From a virus: a stretch of DNA of 20,265 nt. The position numbers and the translations under genes were made by a program. This document shows, in pieces, positions 1 to 7,116 of the stretch (positions are counted from its first letter, which is position 1; every line of letters begins with the position of its first letter). The notes below the pieces were generated by a model. It was not told where the DNA came from and searched no databases. It worked only from the letters and a program-made list of their open reading frames with translations. Location of the stretch: positions 1 through 20,265 of IMG/VR virus record IMGVR_UViG_3300008259_000993. One strand, 5' to 3'.

Positions 1-445
1 AAGATATGCTTGTTGGGAATACTTCGTAGAATTTAAATCGGTACAATGGAATATTTGATGATGACAATATGGTAATTGTTGCATCAGAATATTGGGGACC
101 TGTAGTTTTACCTAAAGTTGAATATCGATTCAAGTTTGCCAAGTTTTGATACTCAGAGTAATCTTTAGGGAATGTCATGGCACGAATCCAATCGTGTACT
201 TCTTTCCATGCCTGTAGTTCTTCGTCAACCATAAAGGTTACGTTTAACAAGTCATAGATGGCTTTCTCACCTGGAATGTACATGTCAACAAAAGGTGTTG
301 GCTTTGGTATTTCCGACAATGAAACTCCAGGTACCGTTACCGTTTGGCAAAAGTACTGCATGTTTGGTAGTCGACCAAAATTTAACTCAAATTTATTTGG
401 ATGAATTAAATTTGGATTTGATGGGTTTCTTGTTAGTGCTGTCAT
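1..445 (-). CDS. gp19-like tail tube paralogue (3' end cut by window edge)
   Basis: An open frame starts at ATG 445-443 and runs without a stop for 148 codons to the left edge, so the C-terminus lies outside the window. The N-terminus reads MTALTRNPSNPNLIHPNKFE and is followed by motifs such as FCQTVTVPGV and EVHDWIRAMTF. These align in order with the gp19 tube protein of this window (RPNLFEV, FMCKTAQLPG, NAFERWMNGM), so it is probably a tube-fold paralogue. T4 phages use this fold in gp19, gp48 and gp54; which role applies here is not clear. It lies just after the gp23 terminator. No strong SD is visible; an AT-rich stretch containing CTAAATA sits just before the ATG. Confidence is high that it is coding and moderate for the role. 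Confidence 0.85.
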   Translation of the reverse strand, partial: MTALTRNPSNPNLIHPNKFELNFGRLPNMQYFCQTVTVPGVSLSEIPKPTPFVDMYIPGEKAIYDLLNVTFMVDEELQAWKEVHDWIRAMTFPKDYSEYQNLANLNRYSTLGKTTGPQYSDATITILSSSNIPLYRFKFYEVFPTSIS

Positions 446-460
446 ACGTATATTTAGGCG

Positions 461-494
461 AAAAAAAAGAGAAGGTCTTTCGACCCTCTCTTTT
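461..494 (-). terminator. Rho-independent terminator after gp23
   Basis: On the minus strand a 13-bp stem (482-494 pairing with 465-477, one G-T wobble) closes a GAAA tetraloop and runs straight into a tract of eight T residues (468-461). It begins 27 nt past the gp23 stop and ends 16 nt before the next start, so it should end the head-gene transcript. A weaker 5-bp hairpin (499-503 with 512-516) lies just upstream. Confidence 0.9.
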
Positions 495-520
495 AAGTAA
501 CCCTCTTAACGGGGTTTTTA

Positions 521-1258
521 TTACATCAAGTTAGAAATCTTGAATGCACGATAGTACAAGTTAGCTCTAGCGGTCAATGCGCCAACGCCTTGTGTAGCAC
601 CTTCTGCAAATGGGTTAGCAACTAGACCATAACGTGTCTTGAAGCCAATCTTTGGTTGGAAGTTGTTTGTATCAACTGCACGAACCATTTGTAGAGGAAC
701 GTATGGGCAGTAGAAAATACCTGCGTCATATGCGTTAGAACCCTTATAACCCATAACGGCAAACTCGGATGTGGAGTTAGCAGCAAAATATGGATCGATG
801 TACACTTTGATACGACCGAACAATGTACCAGCAAATGTATTGCCAGTATCGTCAACTGTCAAGTTAACTTGGCTGTTCAAAGCAGATTGGTAGTCCAAAA
901 GACCAGCCATTGCCAAAGCAGAAGCAACGTCAGATGAACAGATCATCACGTTACCTTTACCACGACGGGTTGTCTTAGCGATTGTATTGGCTTCACGTTC
1001 CAATTGGAATGCCAAACCTTTAATCTTTTCAACCATCCAGCGACCGTTGGAGTCTGTATCCAAGTCAAATGTACCTGCAGTAGTAGTACCAACTTGAGCA
1101 CCAACTTTAGCAACAGAGTAAATTGTACGGATAACTTCACGGTTAATTTCAGCAAGAATTTCAGTTGACAAGATGTTTGCCAATTCTGTTTCTGCGTCTA
1201 GACCATGAACTGCCTTCAAGTCTTGTGCCAATTCCATTGAGTAAGAAGCCCATTTCAT
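521..1258 (-). CDS. gp23: Major capsid protein gp23, C-terminal part (frame-broken)
   Basis: This frame encodes the C-terminal two thirds of the T4-like major capsid protein, which forms the hexamers of the head shell. Family hallmarks are YSMELAQDLKAVHG, ANILSTEILAEINREVIRTI, the segment VRAVDTNNFQPKIGFKTRYG and the closing ISNLM. The apparent ATG at 1258 is not a natural start: the first codons (MKWAS) are the out-of-frame reading of the end of the upstream fragment, and real homology begins at SYSMEL. It overlaps the N-terminal fragment (1161-1682) in another frame. About 17 residues usually found between 'NEMGF' and 'YSMEL' are absent. As written no single polypeptide can be made. Identity is very secure; functional status is not. 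Confidence 0.93.
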   Translation of the reverse strand: MKWASYSMELAQDLKAVHGLDAETELANILSTEILAEINREVIRTIYSVAKVGAQVGTTTAGTFDLDTDSNGRWMVEKIKGLAFQLEREANTIAKTTRRGKGNVMICSSDVASALAMAGLLDYQSALNSQVNLTVDDTGNTFAGTLFGRIKVYIDPYFAANSTSEFAVMGYKGSNAYDAGIFYCPYVPLQMVRAVDTNNFQPKIGFKTRYGLVANPFAEGATQGVGALTARANLYYRAFKISNLM

Positions 1259-1682
1259 TGAATGTCAAATCTTCAGCAACAGAAGTTGCCATTGCACCGC
1301 CAGTTGTAACTGTAGAAGCAAAAACGTTTTGGTTACCCAAAGCAGTATTAGCAGCCATAGAAATAGCTGTTTGTGTAGCTTTATCACCAGAGAAACCAGT
1401 GTTGGCTTCATTGTAGAAAGCTTCGACAGCACCGCCATTCACATCACGGTTAGTACCGTAAGTAGAACGCATTGCAAAGATCAATCCTGTTGGGCCTGTC
1501 ATTGGTTGAACGCCAGCGATATCATAAGCGATAAGGTTAGGCAAAGAACGGCGAACCAAGCTGATTAGGATTGGATCGAAACCGGCAACAGGGCCTGTTG
1601 CAGTAGAACCACCGGAATAACCTGTGCCACCCAAAGAATTGGTTGGTGCAGTTTCCATCATCATACCAGATTGCTTCTGCAT
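1161..1682 (-). CDS. gp23: Major capsid protein gp23, N-terminal part (frame-broken)
   Basis: This is the N-terminal third of gp23, recognised by TAPTNSLGGTGYSGG, DPILISLVRRSLPNLIAYDI, GVQPMTGPTGLIFAMRS and FYNEANTGFSGD. Homology stops at AEDLTFNEMGF; the remaining residues (LLNGIGTRLEG...) are a shifted reading of the gp23 body and end at 1161. MMMETAPTN may contain the gp21 processing site after Glu. The ATG at 1682 has no SD. A strong SD (AAGGAG, 1714-1709) is 7 nt before another ATG at 1701, but that ATG is out of frame with the body. Deleting one T after it would give M-Y-L-A-Q-E-M-Q in frame. So this gene appears to carry two frame lesions. Confidence 0.93.
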   Translation of the reverse strand: MQKQSGMMMETAPTNSLGGTGYSGGSTATGPVAGFDPILISLVRRSLPNLIAYDIAGVQPMTGPTGLIFAMRSTYGTNRDVNGGAVEAFYNEANTGFSGDKATQTAISMAANTALGNQNVFASTVTTGGAMATSVAEDLTFNEMGFLLNGIGTRLEGSSWSRRRNRIGKHLVN

Positions 1683-1718
1683 TTCTTGAGCTAAGTAACA
1701 TATTTAATCTCCTTGATT

Positions 1719-1726
1719 AATTTATA
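1719..1726 (-). promoter_or_regulatory. T4-type late promoter before gp23
   Basis: TATAAATT on the minus strand matches the T4 late -10 element TATAAATA at 7 of 8 positions. It overlaps the gp22 stop codon and lies just before the strong gp23 SD (1714-1709). The position before the most highly expressed head gene fits a late promoter. The call rests on motif and location only. Confidence 0.6.
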
Positions 1727-2444
1727 GTTTGGTTTTAGAAATAGCGTTAGCAACAGATGACACATATGGGTCGGCACTTACTTGTTTCTTAGTTTCGCCT
1801 GCGTCTTCTGCAGATACCTGTTCGTGTAGTTGCTCTTCGTCTGCCTTTTTAACACCAGATGGGAAGTAGTTTTCACGGATTGTCTCAAGTTTGTTTTGGT
1901 ATTCTTCCTCTGTGGAGAATTCAACGCTCTCTGCAAGCGATTTGATTTTTTCAACTTGAGTTTCTGTTAGGCCTTCGCAAACAGAACGGGTAACTTCTTG
2001 TTTTGTGGCTTCGATTAAAGACTTCTTGTAACCGATGCTCTTTTCAATTTCTTCATTTAATTTGGACTCTAACTGTTCCACTTTAGTTGCCAACTCATCA
2101 ACCAATTCTACCTTGTCTTCAGGTACATTGATGTAGTTCTCAGCAAACAATTTGTGTAGACCAGAAATAAAGTCTTCGGCCAATTCAGCACGCAAACCGG
2201 ATTCGATAGCGATTGCGTTTTCTTCTAGCCATTGTTCAACTACGTAGTTAACATAGTCGTCTACTTTTTCTTCTAACTGAGTGCGTACAGACTCGATAGC
2301 TTCTTCAAGCATATCAGCATACTTAGCTTCAGTTTGTTCTTCGATTTGTTGAATACGGTCAATAACACGTGCTTCAAAAATTAGAGACTTTAGATTTGAA
2401 TTCTTCTGAGATGGTATTATCGTCAGCAAAAAGAGCGTCAACAT
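1722..2444 (-). CDS. gp22: Prohead scaffold gp22, C-terminal part (frame-broken)
   Basis: This is the C-terminal part of the scaffold that fills the prohead and is later degraded by gp21. It is strongly acidic and heptad-like (IQQIEEQTEAKYADMLEEAI, VDDYVNYVVEQWLEENAIAI), as in cyanophage-type gp22. Real homology begins at about IFEARVIDRIQ near 2378; the residues before that (from the ATG at 2444) are a shadow of the N-terminal fragment. It joins that fragment by a +1 shift at the UUU UGA at 2379-2374. The stop at 1722 overlaps the gp23 late promoter. Identity is secure from sequence character and its place between gp21 and gp23. Confidence 0.88.
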   Translation of the reverse strand: MLTLFLLTIIPSQKNSNLKSLIFEARVIDRIQQIEEQTEAKYADMLEEAIESVRTQLEEKVDDYVNYVVEQWLEENAIAIESGLRAELAEDFISGLHKLFAENYINVPEDKVELVDELATKVEQLESKLNEEIEKSIGYKKSLIEATKQEVTRSVCEGLTETQVEKIKSLAESVEFSTEEEYQNKLETIRENYFPSGVKKADEEQLHEQVSAEDAGETKKQVSADPYVSSVANAISKTKL

Positions 2445-2808
2445 CCTCTTTCATCTTTTCTTTCATCTTCATTTTCTCCATCATTGCTTTGTCTTCGGCT
2501 TCATCACCATGCATTTCAGTTATTTTTTTAACTGCTTTACTAATACCAGTTAGACGTTTTTTTTCTCTCGCTTCTTCTTCATTGGAATATTGAGCCGCAG
2601 CAATTTTTACACGAGGATTTCTTGCTCTGTCGCTTGTGCGAGCCCAATTTGTTGAAGCACTAGAACTTTTAACTGCATCTTTACTGGCTTTATTTACATA
2701 AGAACCAAGAGTTGATTTTGACAATTCATCAAGTTGTTCGAATTCTTCAGAGACCATAAATTCTTGTAGTTCTTCTAAAGAATAATTTTCAAGCTCTGTT
2801 TCTTCCAT
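2374..2808 (-). CDS. gp22: Prohead scaffold gp22, N-terminal part (frame-broken; true start lost)
   Basis: This is the N-terminal part of the scaffold, highly charged, with VDALFADDNTISEEFKSKVS near its end; related gp22 proteins continue directly into an 'IFEA' segment. Here the frame stops at TGA (2376-2374) in a run of five T residues, and the continuation lies in the +1 frame. The frame is also open upstream of ATG 2808 for 49 more codons to 2955, encoding KLPGEEVDLGGPTPQNAKP and a Pro/Ala/Lys-rich stretch, but has no ATG, GTG or TTG there. The SD AAGGAG (2962-2957) and a perfect late promoter lie just before this extension, so the original protein probably began with M-KLPGEE. ATG 2808 is a fallback start without an SD. 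Confidence 0.82.
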   Translation of the reverse strand: MEETELENYSLEELQEFMVSEEFEQLDELSKSTLGSYVNKASKDAVKSSSASTNWARTSDRARNPRVKIAAAQYSNEEEAREKKRLTGISKAVKKITEMHGDEAEDKAMMEKMKMKEKMKEDVDALFADDNTISEEFKSKVSNF

Positions 2809-2955
2809 TTTAGAAGAAGCAGCAGAAGGCTTTGTTGTTGGAGCGGTTGCGCTCTTAGCTGCCTTAGTAGCATCGATCTTGTGCGAGTCATCATCTGGCT
2901 TCGCATTCTGGGGTGTTGGTCCGCCTAGGTCGACCTCCTCACCAGGTAATTTTAT
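2809..2955 (-). other. gp22: 5' coding extension of gp22 lacking a start codon
   Basis: Forty-nine open codons in frame with the gp22 N-terminal part follow the late promoter and the SD AAGGAG. The codon reached at normal spacing is TTA or AAA, not a start. The encoded sequence (KLPGEEVDLGG...) looks like a genuine protein N-terminus. Loss of about five bases between short AAAT repeats would explain a missing ATG; this is inference. Confidence 0.6.
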
Positions 2956-2971
2956 TCTCCTTATGATATCT

Positions 2972-2979
2972 TATTTATA
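2972..2979 (-). promoter_or_regulatory. T4-type late promoter before gp22
   Basis: TATAAATA on the minus strand is a perfect match to the T4 late consensus. It sits in the short gap after the gp21 stop (2983), 9 nt before the SD AAGGAG of gp22. It is the best match in the window. Confidence 0.8.
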
Positions 2980-2982
2980 AAA

Positions 2983-3633
2983 TTAAAGTTTTCTGATGAA
3001 ATTTTCAAACAGCTGCAATGCAACTGCTTCTAATTGTTTTTGTGGAGCATTTCGTATGGCTCTCTTAGCATTATCTATGTCTACTTCCACGAATCGTCCC
3101 TCAACGAATAGCCATTCTTTACCCTCCATAATTCCGTTAACAAATGCACCTGGAGCTGATGGATCCGCAACGATATCGGCAGCCGTAGCCAAACGCAAAT
3201 CGTCTTGTACCAAGTTGTAACCTTCTCTAGTCATGGTTACAGAACCCATAGCTCTAGAAGATACACCCAAGTTAACATCATTCTCAATAAAATTCTTAAC
3301 AATATTTCCGTATGGAGTATCTAGGATCAATGCCTTACCATAAAATGAATTGCCATCTTCAGTCAAAGATACAATCTTATGTGATACTCGTTCCAAGTTG
3401 AGAGTCGGTGTGTCTGGATGACCAAGTTCTCCCAATGCACGGTTTGTTTTAACAAATTCTTCGTTATAACGTTTAACTTCTTTACGCAATGTATCCATCT
3501 TGTACATGCGGTTATTACGATTAACTTTTTCAGCAACAAGGAAAGTACCTTCAATATAAAGGTTCTTTTTACCTTTTTCTGTTGCTTCAGTGAGATACTT
3601 TACGCTCTCAATTCTTTCTGTAATTAGTTTCAT
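2983..3633 (-). CDS. gp21: Prohead core protease gp21
   Basis: This is the prohead maturation protease, which cleaves gp22, the core proteins and the gp23 N-terminus during head maturation. It is 216 residues, close to T4 gp21 (212). The serine-protease signature is visible: His in GELGHPDTP (H72), Ser in NLGVSSRAMGS (S125/S126), and Asp in the conserved ADIVADPSAPGAF segment (D153/D157). The N-terminal LITERIESVKYLTEA and the YIEGTFLVAEKVNRNNRMY segment are typical. It begins two bases after the upstream gene ends. The frame is intact, in contrast with its substrates gp22 and gp23. Confidence 0.95.
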   Translation of the reverse strand: MKLITERIESVKYLTEATEKGKKNLYIEGTFLVAEKVNRNNRMYKMDTLRKEVKRYNEEFVKTNRALGELGHPDTPTLNLERVSHKIVSLTEDGNSFYGKALILDTPYGNIVKNFIENDVNLGVSSRAMGSVTMTREGYNLVQDDLRLATAADIVADPSAPGAFVNGIMEGKEWLFVEGRFVEVDIDNAKRAIRNAPQKQLEAVALQLFENFIRKL

Positions 3634-3634
3634 T

Positions 3635-4000
3635 TTAGATACCTACTAATGGTGTTGCATAAGTTGCAGATTTAGTAACTGATAGAATCACAGTACCATC
3701 AGTACCACTGTTGGTGATATGTAAATTGGCAGAAGGTGTATTTGCCAAAGAGATATCATACTGTGTCAATGGTAAGTCATTTGACTGATACATTGCAACA
3801 ACCAATGGTGCAGATGTATTATCACCACGATAGATGCGAATCCATCCATCAGAAGAGGTAATAATGTGTGCAATCGATGCAGCTGTGATAACTTCATTGG
3901 CATCTATTGCAAGTGAAGTCAACGGAATAGTTGTTGCTGTGTTACCAGTAATTCTGATAATCGAGCGGGATCTTTTTGTGTTAATAATTTCGTATGCCAT
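3635..4000 (-). CDS. Small beta-rich head-region protein, function unknown
   Basis: A 121-residue protein that I do not recognise by name. It is rich in Thr, Ser, Ile and Val with alternating polar and nonpolar residues (RSIIRITGNTATTIPLTSL, IAHIITSSDGWIRIYRGDN), which suggests an all-beta fold. There is no signal peptide or membrane segment. It is packed between a basic core-like protein and gp21 with one- to two-base gaps, so it is probably co-expressed with the head genes. A capsid decoration or minor virion protein is plausible from size, fold and context, but this is inference. Confidence 0.8.
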   Translation of the reverse strand: MAYEIINTKRSRSIIRITGNTATTIPLTSLAIDANEVITAASIAHIITSSDGWIRIYRGDNTSAPLVVAMYQSNDLPLTQYDISLANTPSANLHITNSGTDGTVILSVTKSATYATPLVGI

Positions 4001-4001
4001 A

Positions 4002-4433
4002 TTATTTTATTCCCATTGATTTGCGGCGGCGCATAGACATTTTTCTTTTTAATAAAACTCTATTCATCTTTGAACGGCCTTTAGTTTTCCAATATCTTTT
4101 TAACATTCTGGCTTTGTGTAATCTTTGTGCAGCAGGTATTCTTTTTACCGTATTTCCAGAAAGTCTATATCCTTTGATTGCTGACCTACGTACATTGCGT
4201 TGAAGAATGATTCGGCCTTGTTTGTTTCTTCTGATACGTCTTTTGATTCTCTGTACTCTACCAGTTTTAACAATGTTGCCTTCATCCAAGTCTTCTACTT
4301 CTTCATATACGATATGAGCAATATGACCTTTTGCTTCTGTTAATTTCTCAGAAGCAACCTCATTTAACCGTGCAAATAATTTATCTTTTGCCTCGGTTAG
4401 TTTGTTATTTAATATACTTTCAATAAATGTCAT
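4002..4433 (-). CDS. Basic prohead core protein, gp68-like by position
   Basis: A 143-residue protein with two parts. Residues 1-50 are an amphipathic helix-forming region with an internal echo (NNKLTEAKDKLFARLNEV, then SEKLTEAKGHIAHIV). Residues 55-143 are extremely Arg/Lys-rich (RIKRRIRRNKQGR, KRKMSMRRRKSMGIK). The size and the place between gp67 and gp21 match T4 gp68, a prohead core protein, but I cannot show sequence homology. The basic tail may contact the acidic scaffold or DNA. Its start overlaps the stop of the upstream gene by 4 bases (ATGA), indicating translational coupling. Confidence 0.78.
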   Translation of the reverse strand: MTFIESILNNKLTEAKDKLFARLNEVASEKLTEAKGHIAHIVYEEVEDLDEGNIVKTGRVQRIKRRIRRNKQGRIILQRNVRRSAIKGYRLSGNTVKRIPAAQRLHKARMLKRYWKTKGRSKMNRVLLKRKMSMRRRKSMGIK

Positions 4434-5266
4434 TTTGATTTACTGAAAGCAAAATCTGCAGCCTTTGTAAAATGACCAGGTGACTTATGCACCATATCTG
4501 CAAACTTCTTCTTATTATTATCATTCAAAGCACCATGAACTTGTGTGAGTGCTGATGCTGTGAAATGGTCAACTGTTCTCGTTTCACCAGAAGCAAACTT
4601 AACTTTTTGTGCCGACTTGTTGGATACAATCTTATGTAGAGTATCCATGACAGCCTCTTCCAACACCTCTCCTTGTTCGTCCATGCCTTCGGCCTGAATG
4701 ACTGGTGCCATTGAGTTGTAACCCATGTATTGTGAGTTGAATGGCACTGAGAATACTTTTTTAAGTTTGTCGTTGTAATACAAGGCAACCTTAGTACCAT
4801 CAGGAAACAATCTGACTGCTCTACGTTTTAACAATAAAACAAATGGAGGATCCGATGGTGGAACTACATTGTCTTCAACTGCTTCAACCACTTGGTCTTT
4901 TGCCTTTTCAGTACCCGATTTAATTTCGATACGATGCGCTTTAATTTTCTTGCCAGATGGTCCAATCTTATAATCGGAACTATCAATTAAACTTTCTTCA
5001 AGTTCTTCTGATACCGCACGGCGAGCTTGACGATTGATGTTTGGATTACTGGTAATCAAATCAACCATCTTGTTAAAAATATTACGTATGATTTCTTTAT
5101 CTGCGTTATTAAAGTTAGGCTTTTCTTCACCCATCTTGTCAAGAATATTATGCAAACGTTGAATCTGTGCTTTGTTACCTAAACCAGCACGCACAAGAGC
5201 ATCGAACTTTGAATAGTCCTTCTTCTCTTCCTCAACAATGTTTCTTAATTCTTGTAACGATTTCAT
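4430..5266 (-). CDS. Conserved T4-like head-region protein, function unknown
   Basis: A 278-residue protein of a type common next to gp67 in T4-like marine phages; its role is unknown. The N-terminal third is helical and charged (MKSLQELRNIVEEEKKDYSK, DKEIIRNIFNKMVDLI). A central part has FVLLLKRRAVRLFPDGTKVA and a YYNDKLKKVFSVPF strand-like stretch. The C-terminus has VDHFTASALTQVHGALND and a GHFTKAADFAFSKSK end. It overlaps the genes on both sides by 4 bases (ATGA), so translation of gp67, this protein and the basic core protein is coupled. A prohead core or assembly role is inferred from context. Confidence 0.82.
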   Translation of the reverse strand: MKSLQELRNIVEEEKKDYSKFDALVRAGLGNKAQIQRLHNILDKMGEEKPNFNNADKEIIRNIFNKMVDLITSNPNINRQARRAVSEELEESLIDSSDYKIGPSGKKIKAHRIEIKSGTEKAKDQVVEAVEDNVVPPSDPPFVLLLKRRAVRLFPDGTKVALYYNDKLKKVFSVPFNSQYMGYNSMAPVIQAEGMDEQGEVLEEAVMDTLHKIVSNKSAQKVKFASGETRTVDHFTASALTQVHGALNDNNKKKFADMVHKSPGHFTKAADFAFSKSK

Positions 5267-5445
5267 ACTTCTTGTTGTTCTTCGGTTGATTCTGTTTCTC
5301 TGCCGTTATACAAATTTTGTGCGATCTCAGTTTTACGAGATGCCAAGGCTTCCATGGCACGTGCTGAGATTACATCGTTCAATGCTTGTTGTGCTTCGAC
5401 TGCATTACCTTCAATTGAAGCATCAATAAAGTTTTTAATATCCAT
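5263..5445 (-). CDS. gp67: Prohead core protein gp67-like
   Basis: A 60-residue protein in the gene 67 position, immediately after the portal gene. It has the expected form: a short helical protein (MDIKNFIDASIEGNAVEAQQ, VISARAMEALASRKTEIAQN) with a Glu/Gln-rich tail. In T4, gp67 is an internal core protein that controls head shape and is cleaved by gp21. The start follows a GGAG SD and a late-promoter-like motif, and the stop overlaps the next start as ATGA. Similarity to cyanophage gp67 is judged by eye, so the symbol is given with moderate confidence. Confidence 0.78.
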   Translation of the reverse strand: MDIKNFIDASIEGNAVEAQQALNDVISARAMEALASRKTEIAQNLYNGRETESTEEQQEV

Positions 5446-5457
5446 AATTATTCTCCA

Positions 5458-7116
5458 TTATTTCTTATTTATCATACTTGATGAGTATTTATCTAACTCG
5501 GCATCCAACATTGGCGTCATAGATTCTGTTGCGGCTTCATCAGCAGTATTGTCAACTGGTGGGTATTCATCTGGTGATACAGGTGGTTCTCCACCTTGTT
5601 GTAACACTGAACCTCCAGTACCATCGTCATCTTCTTTTTTAATCTCTTTATCCATCTCTTCAATTTGTTCTTTAGTCAATTGCAAGATATGACGTTTAAC
5701 CCAATCGGCAGAATAATAACGGCCAACAAATGGGTCAACTTGAGTTAACAAATTAATTCTTTCACGTAACAATTCAGCATCACGCAACTCAACAAAGTTA
5801 TTATCTTTTTGGAAGTCGTAGTAAATGTCTTCTTTGAATTCTTCCCATTCTTCACGGGTACAAATACCTTTAAGTGTCAACTGTACACTCAATGCTTCAT
5901 CAAAGATGTGTGTGAATTTATTACGTAGTCTCTGTACAAACTTTGCAAACTTGGCTTCATCACGTGTTACTTCAGTGCTTCTACCAATGCCAATCATACC
6001 ACCAGATTGTTGTGGTTCTAAACGTGCAATTGGAACGTTCAATGCATTCAACAGTTTGTTTCTGAAATACTTAACGTCTTCTAACTCACCAAGGTTTTGA
6101 CCAGCTGGCAATGTTGTAATTTCTGTACCTTTACCACCTTCACGGCGAGGTAACCAAAAGTCTTCTAACATCGACATGTGTTTGCGGTCATCACGCAGTT
6201 CACCAGTCGTAGCATCATAAACCATCTTGTTACGATACTTAACCATAACGTCACGTAAATATTGTTCAGCCTTACCTTTTGGTAAGTTACCAACGTCAAT
6301 ATAGAAAATGCGGCGTTCTGGTGCTCTAGACAAACGATAGATAACTACCGCATCTTCAATCATACGCAACTGATTAAGTGGCTTGATTGCTTTATGAATA
6401 TAAGAAATAACAAATGTATTCTTTGCATCCATCAAACCAGAATTGATATTGATAACTGCATCAGAAGAAATTCTCAATCCCTGATTAACTTGGGCAGTAT
6501 ATGTTTGTGTTGTGGTACCACGGTCATTATAGACATAGTACTCAGCAATAGATTTAATAACCGATGCACCAGTTTTTGGATCACGGTCTTTTTGTACTTC
6601 TCGAACCTTACGAATTTTACGTGGGTCGATGTAACGTAATTCTTTAATGCCTTCTTTAGGATTCTTTTCGTTAACGATAATGTGATAGTAAATTCTACCA
6701 TCAATATACCATCGTTTGAATAAATCATCGGCAAGGTTTGCAAAGTTCAACATACGCATAACGTTGTTGAATTCTTCACGTATTTTTTTCTTAATCGATT
6801 CTGGTTGTTTCAGATTATCCATAACGATATCAAGAATCTTGCCCTCTTCGGAACGAGTAATAGCTTCATTGACAATTTCGTCAATAGCCATTTCAAGCTC
6901 AGGGTGATTCGACATTTCACGGTAACGTGTGATTAGTTCCAACTCATTACGAATTGAACCCTCTAAATCAACATACGTACCATAGTGTGCGTTACCTGTA
7001 ATAGTAACTGCACCATCATCTATTGCATTTGTCGGTAGAGCAAAAGAAGATTCGTTCGGGTTTTGAACCTGAACGACTTCTTTGTCACCAAAAGTAAAAC
7101 CAAAAAGTTTAATCAT
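5458..7116 (-). CDS. gp20: Portal vertex protein gp20
   Basis: The portal is a dodecameric ring at one vertex through which DNA is packaged and to which the neck attaches. The length of 552 residues is close to T4 gp20 (524). Landmarks include ITRYREMSNHPELEMAIDEI near residue 80, the RWYIDGRIYYHIIV and ELRYIDPRKIRKVREV strands, SRAPERRIFYIDVGNLPKGK and YRNKMVYDATTGELRDDRKH in the clip/stem region, and EDFWLPRREGGKGTEITTLP. The C-terminus is acidic and Gly/Pro-rich. ATG 7116 directly follows the stop of the homing-endonuclease gene. Its SD (GGAGA, 7130-7126, 9-nt spacing) lies inside the last codons of that gene. Confidence 0.97.
   Translation of the reverse strand: MIKLFGFTFGDKEVVQVQNPNESSFALPTNAIDDGAVTITGNAHYGTYVDLEGSIRNELELITRYREMSNHPELEMAIDEIVNEAITRSEEGKILDIVMDNLKQPESIKKKIREEFNNVMRMLNFANLADDLFKRWYIDGRIYYHIIVNEKNPKEGIKELRYIDPRKIRKVREVQKDRDPKTGASVIKSIAEYYVYNDRGTTTQTYTAQVNQGLRISSDAVININSGLMDAKNTFVISYIHKAIKPLNQLRMIEDAVVIYRLSRAPERRIFYIDVGNLPKGKAEQYLRDVMVKYRNKMVYDATTGELRDDRKHMSMLEDFWLPRREGGKGTEITTLPAGQNLGELEDVKYFRNKLLNALNVPIARLEPQQSGGMIGIGRSTEVTRDEAKFAKFVQRLRNKFTHIFDEALSVQLTLKGICTREEWEEFKEDIYYDFQKDNNFVELRDAELLRERINLLTQVDPFVGRYYSADWVKRHILQLTKEQIEEMDKEIKKEDDDGTGGSVLQQGGEPPVSPDEYPPVDNTADEAATESMTPMLDAELDKYSSSMINKK
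5466..5473 (-). promoter_or_regulatory. Late-promoter-like motif before gp67
   Basis: GATAAATA on the minus strand matches the T4 late element at 7 of 8 positions. It lies within the last codons of gp20, about 20 nt before the gp67 start. Confidence 0.5.

Noticed and set aside
295-534. Plus-strand open frame of 79 codons near the left edge
   Set aside because: It runs opposite to the tube paralogue and across a minus-strand terminator; it has no family features and is a shadow.
1150-1270. Intron or intein in gp23
   Set aside because: The gene has lost sequence rather than gained an insert, and the two parts overlap; no intron core or splicing motifs were seen.
1165-1568. Two plus-strand open frames opposite gp23
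   Set aside because: They are antisense to a strongly conserved coding region and their proteins show no recognisable character.
521-7116. Tailocin (headless tail particle) as the reason for broken capsid genes
   Set aside because: Portal, terminase, protease and core genes are intact, and the sheath gene is itself damaged, which does not fit a tail-only weapon.
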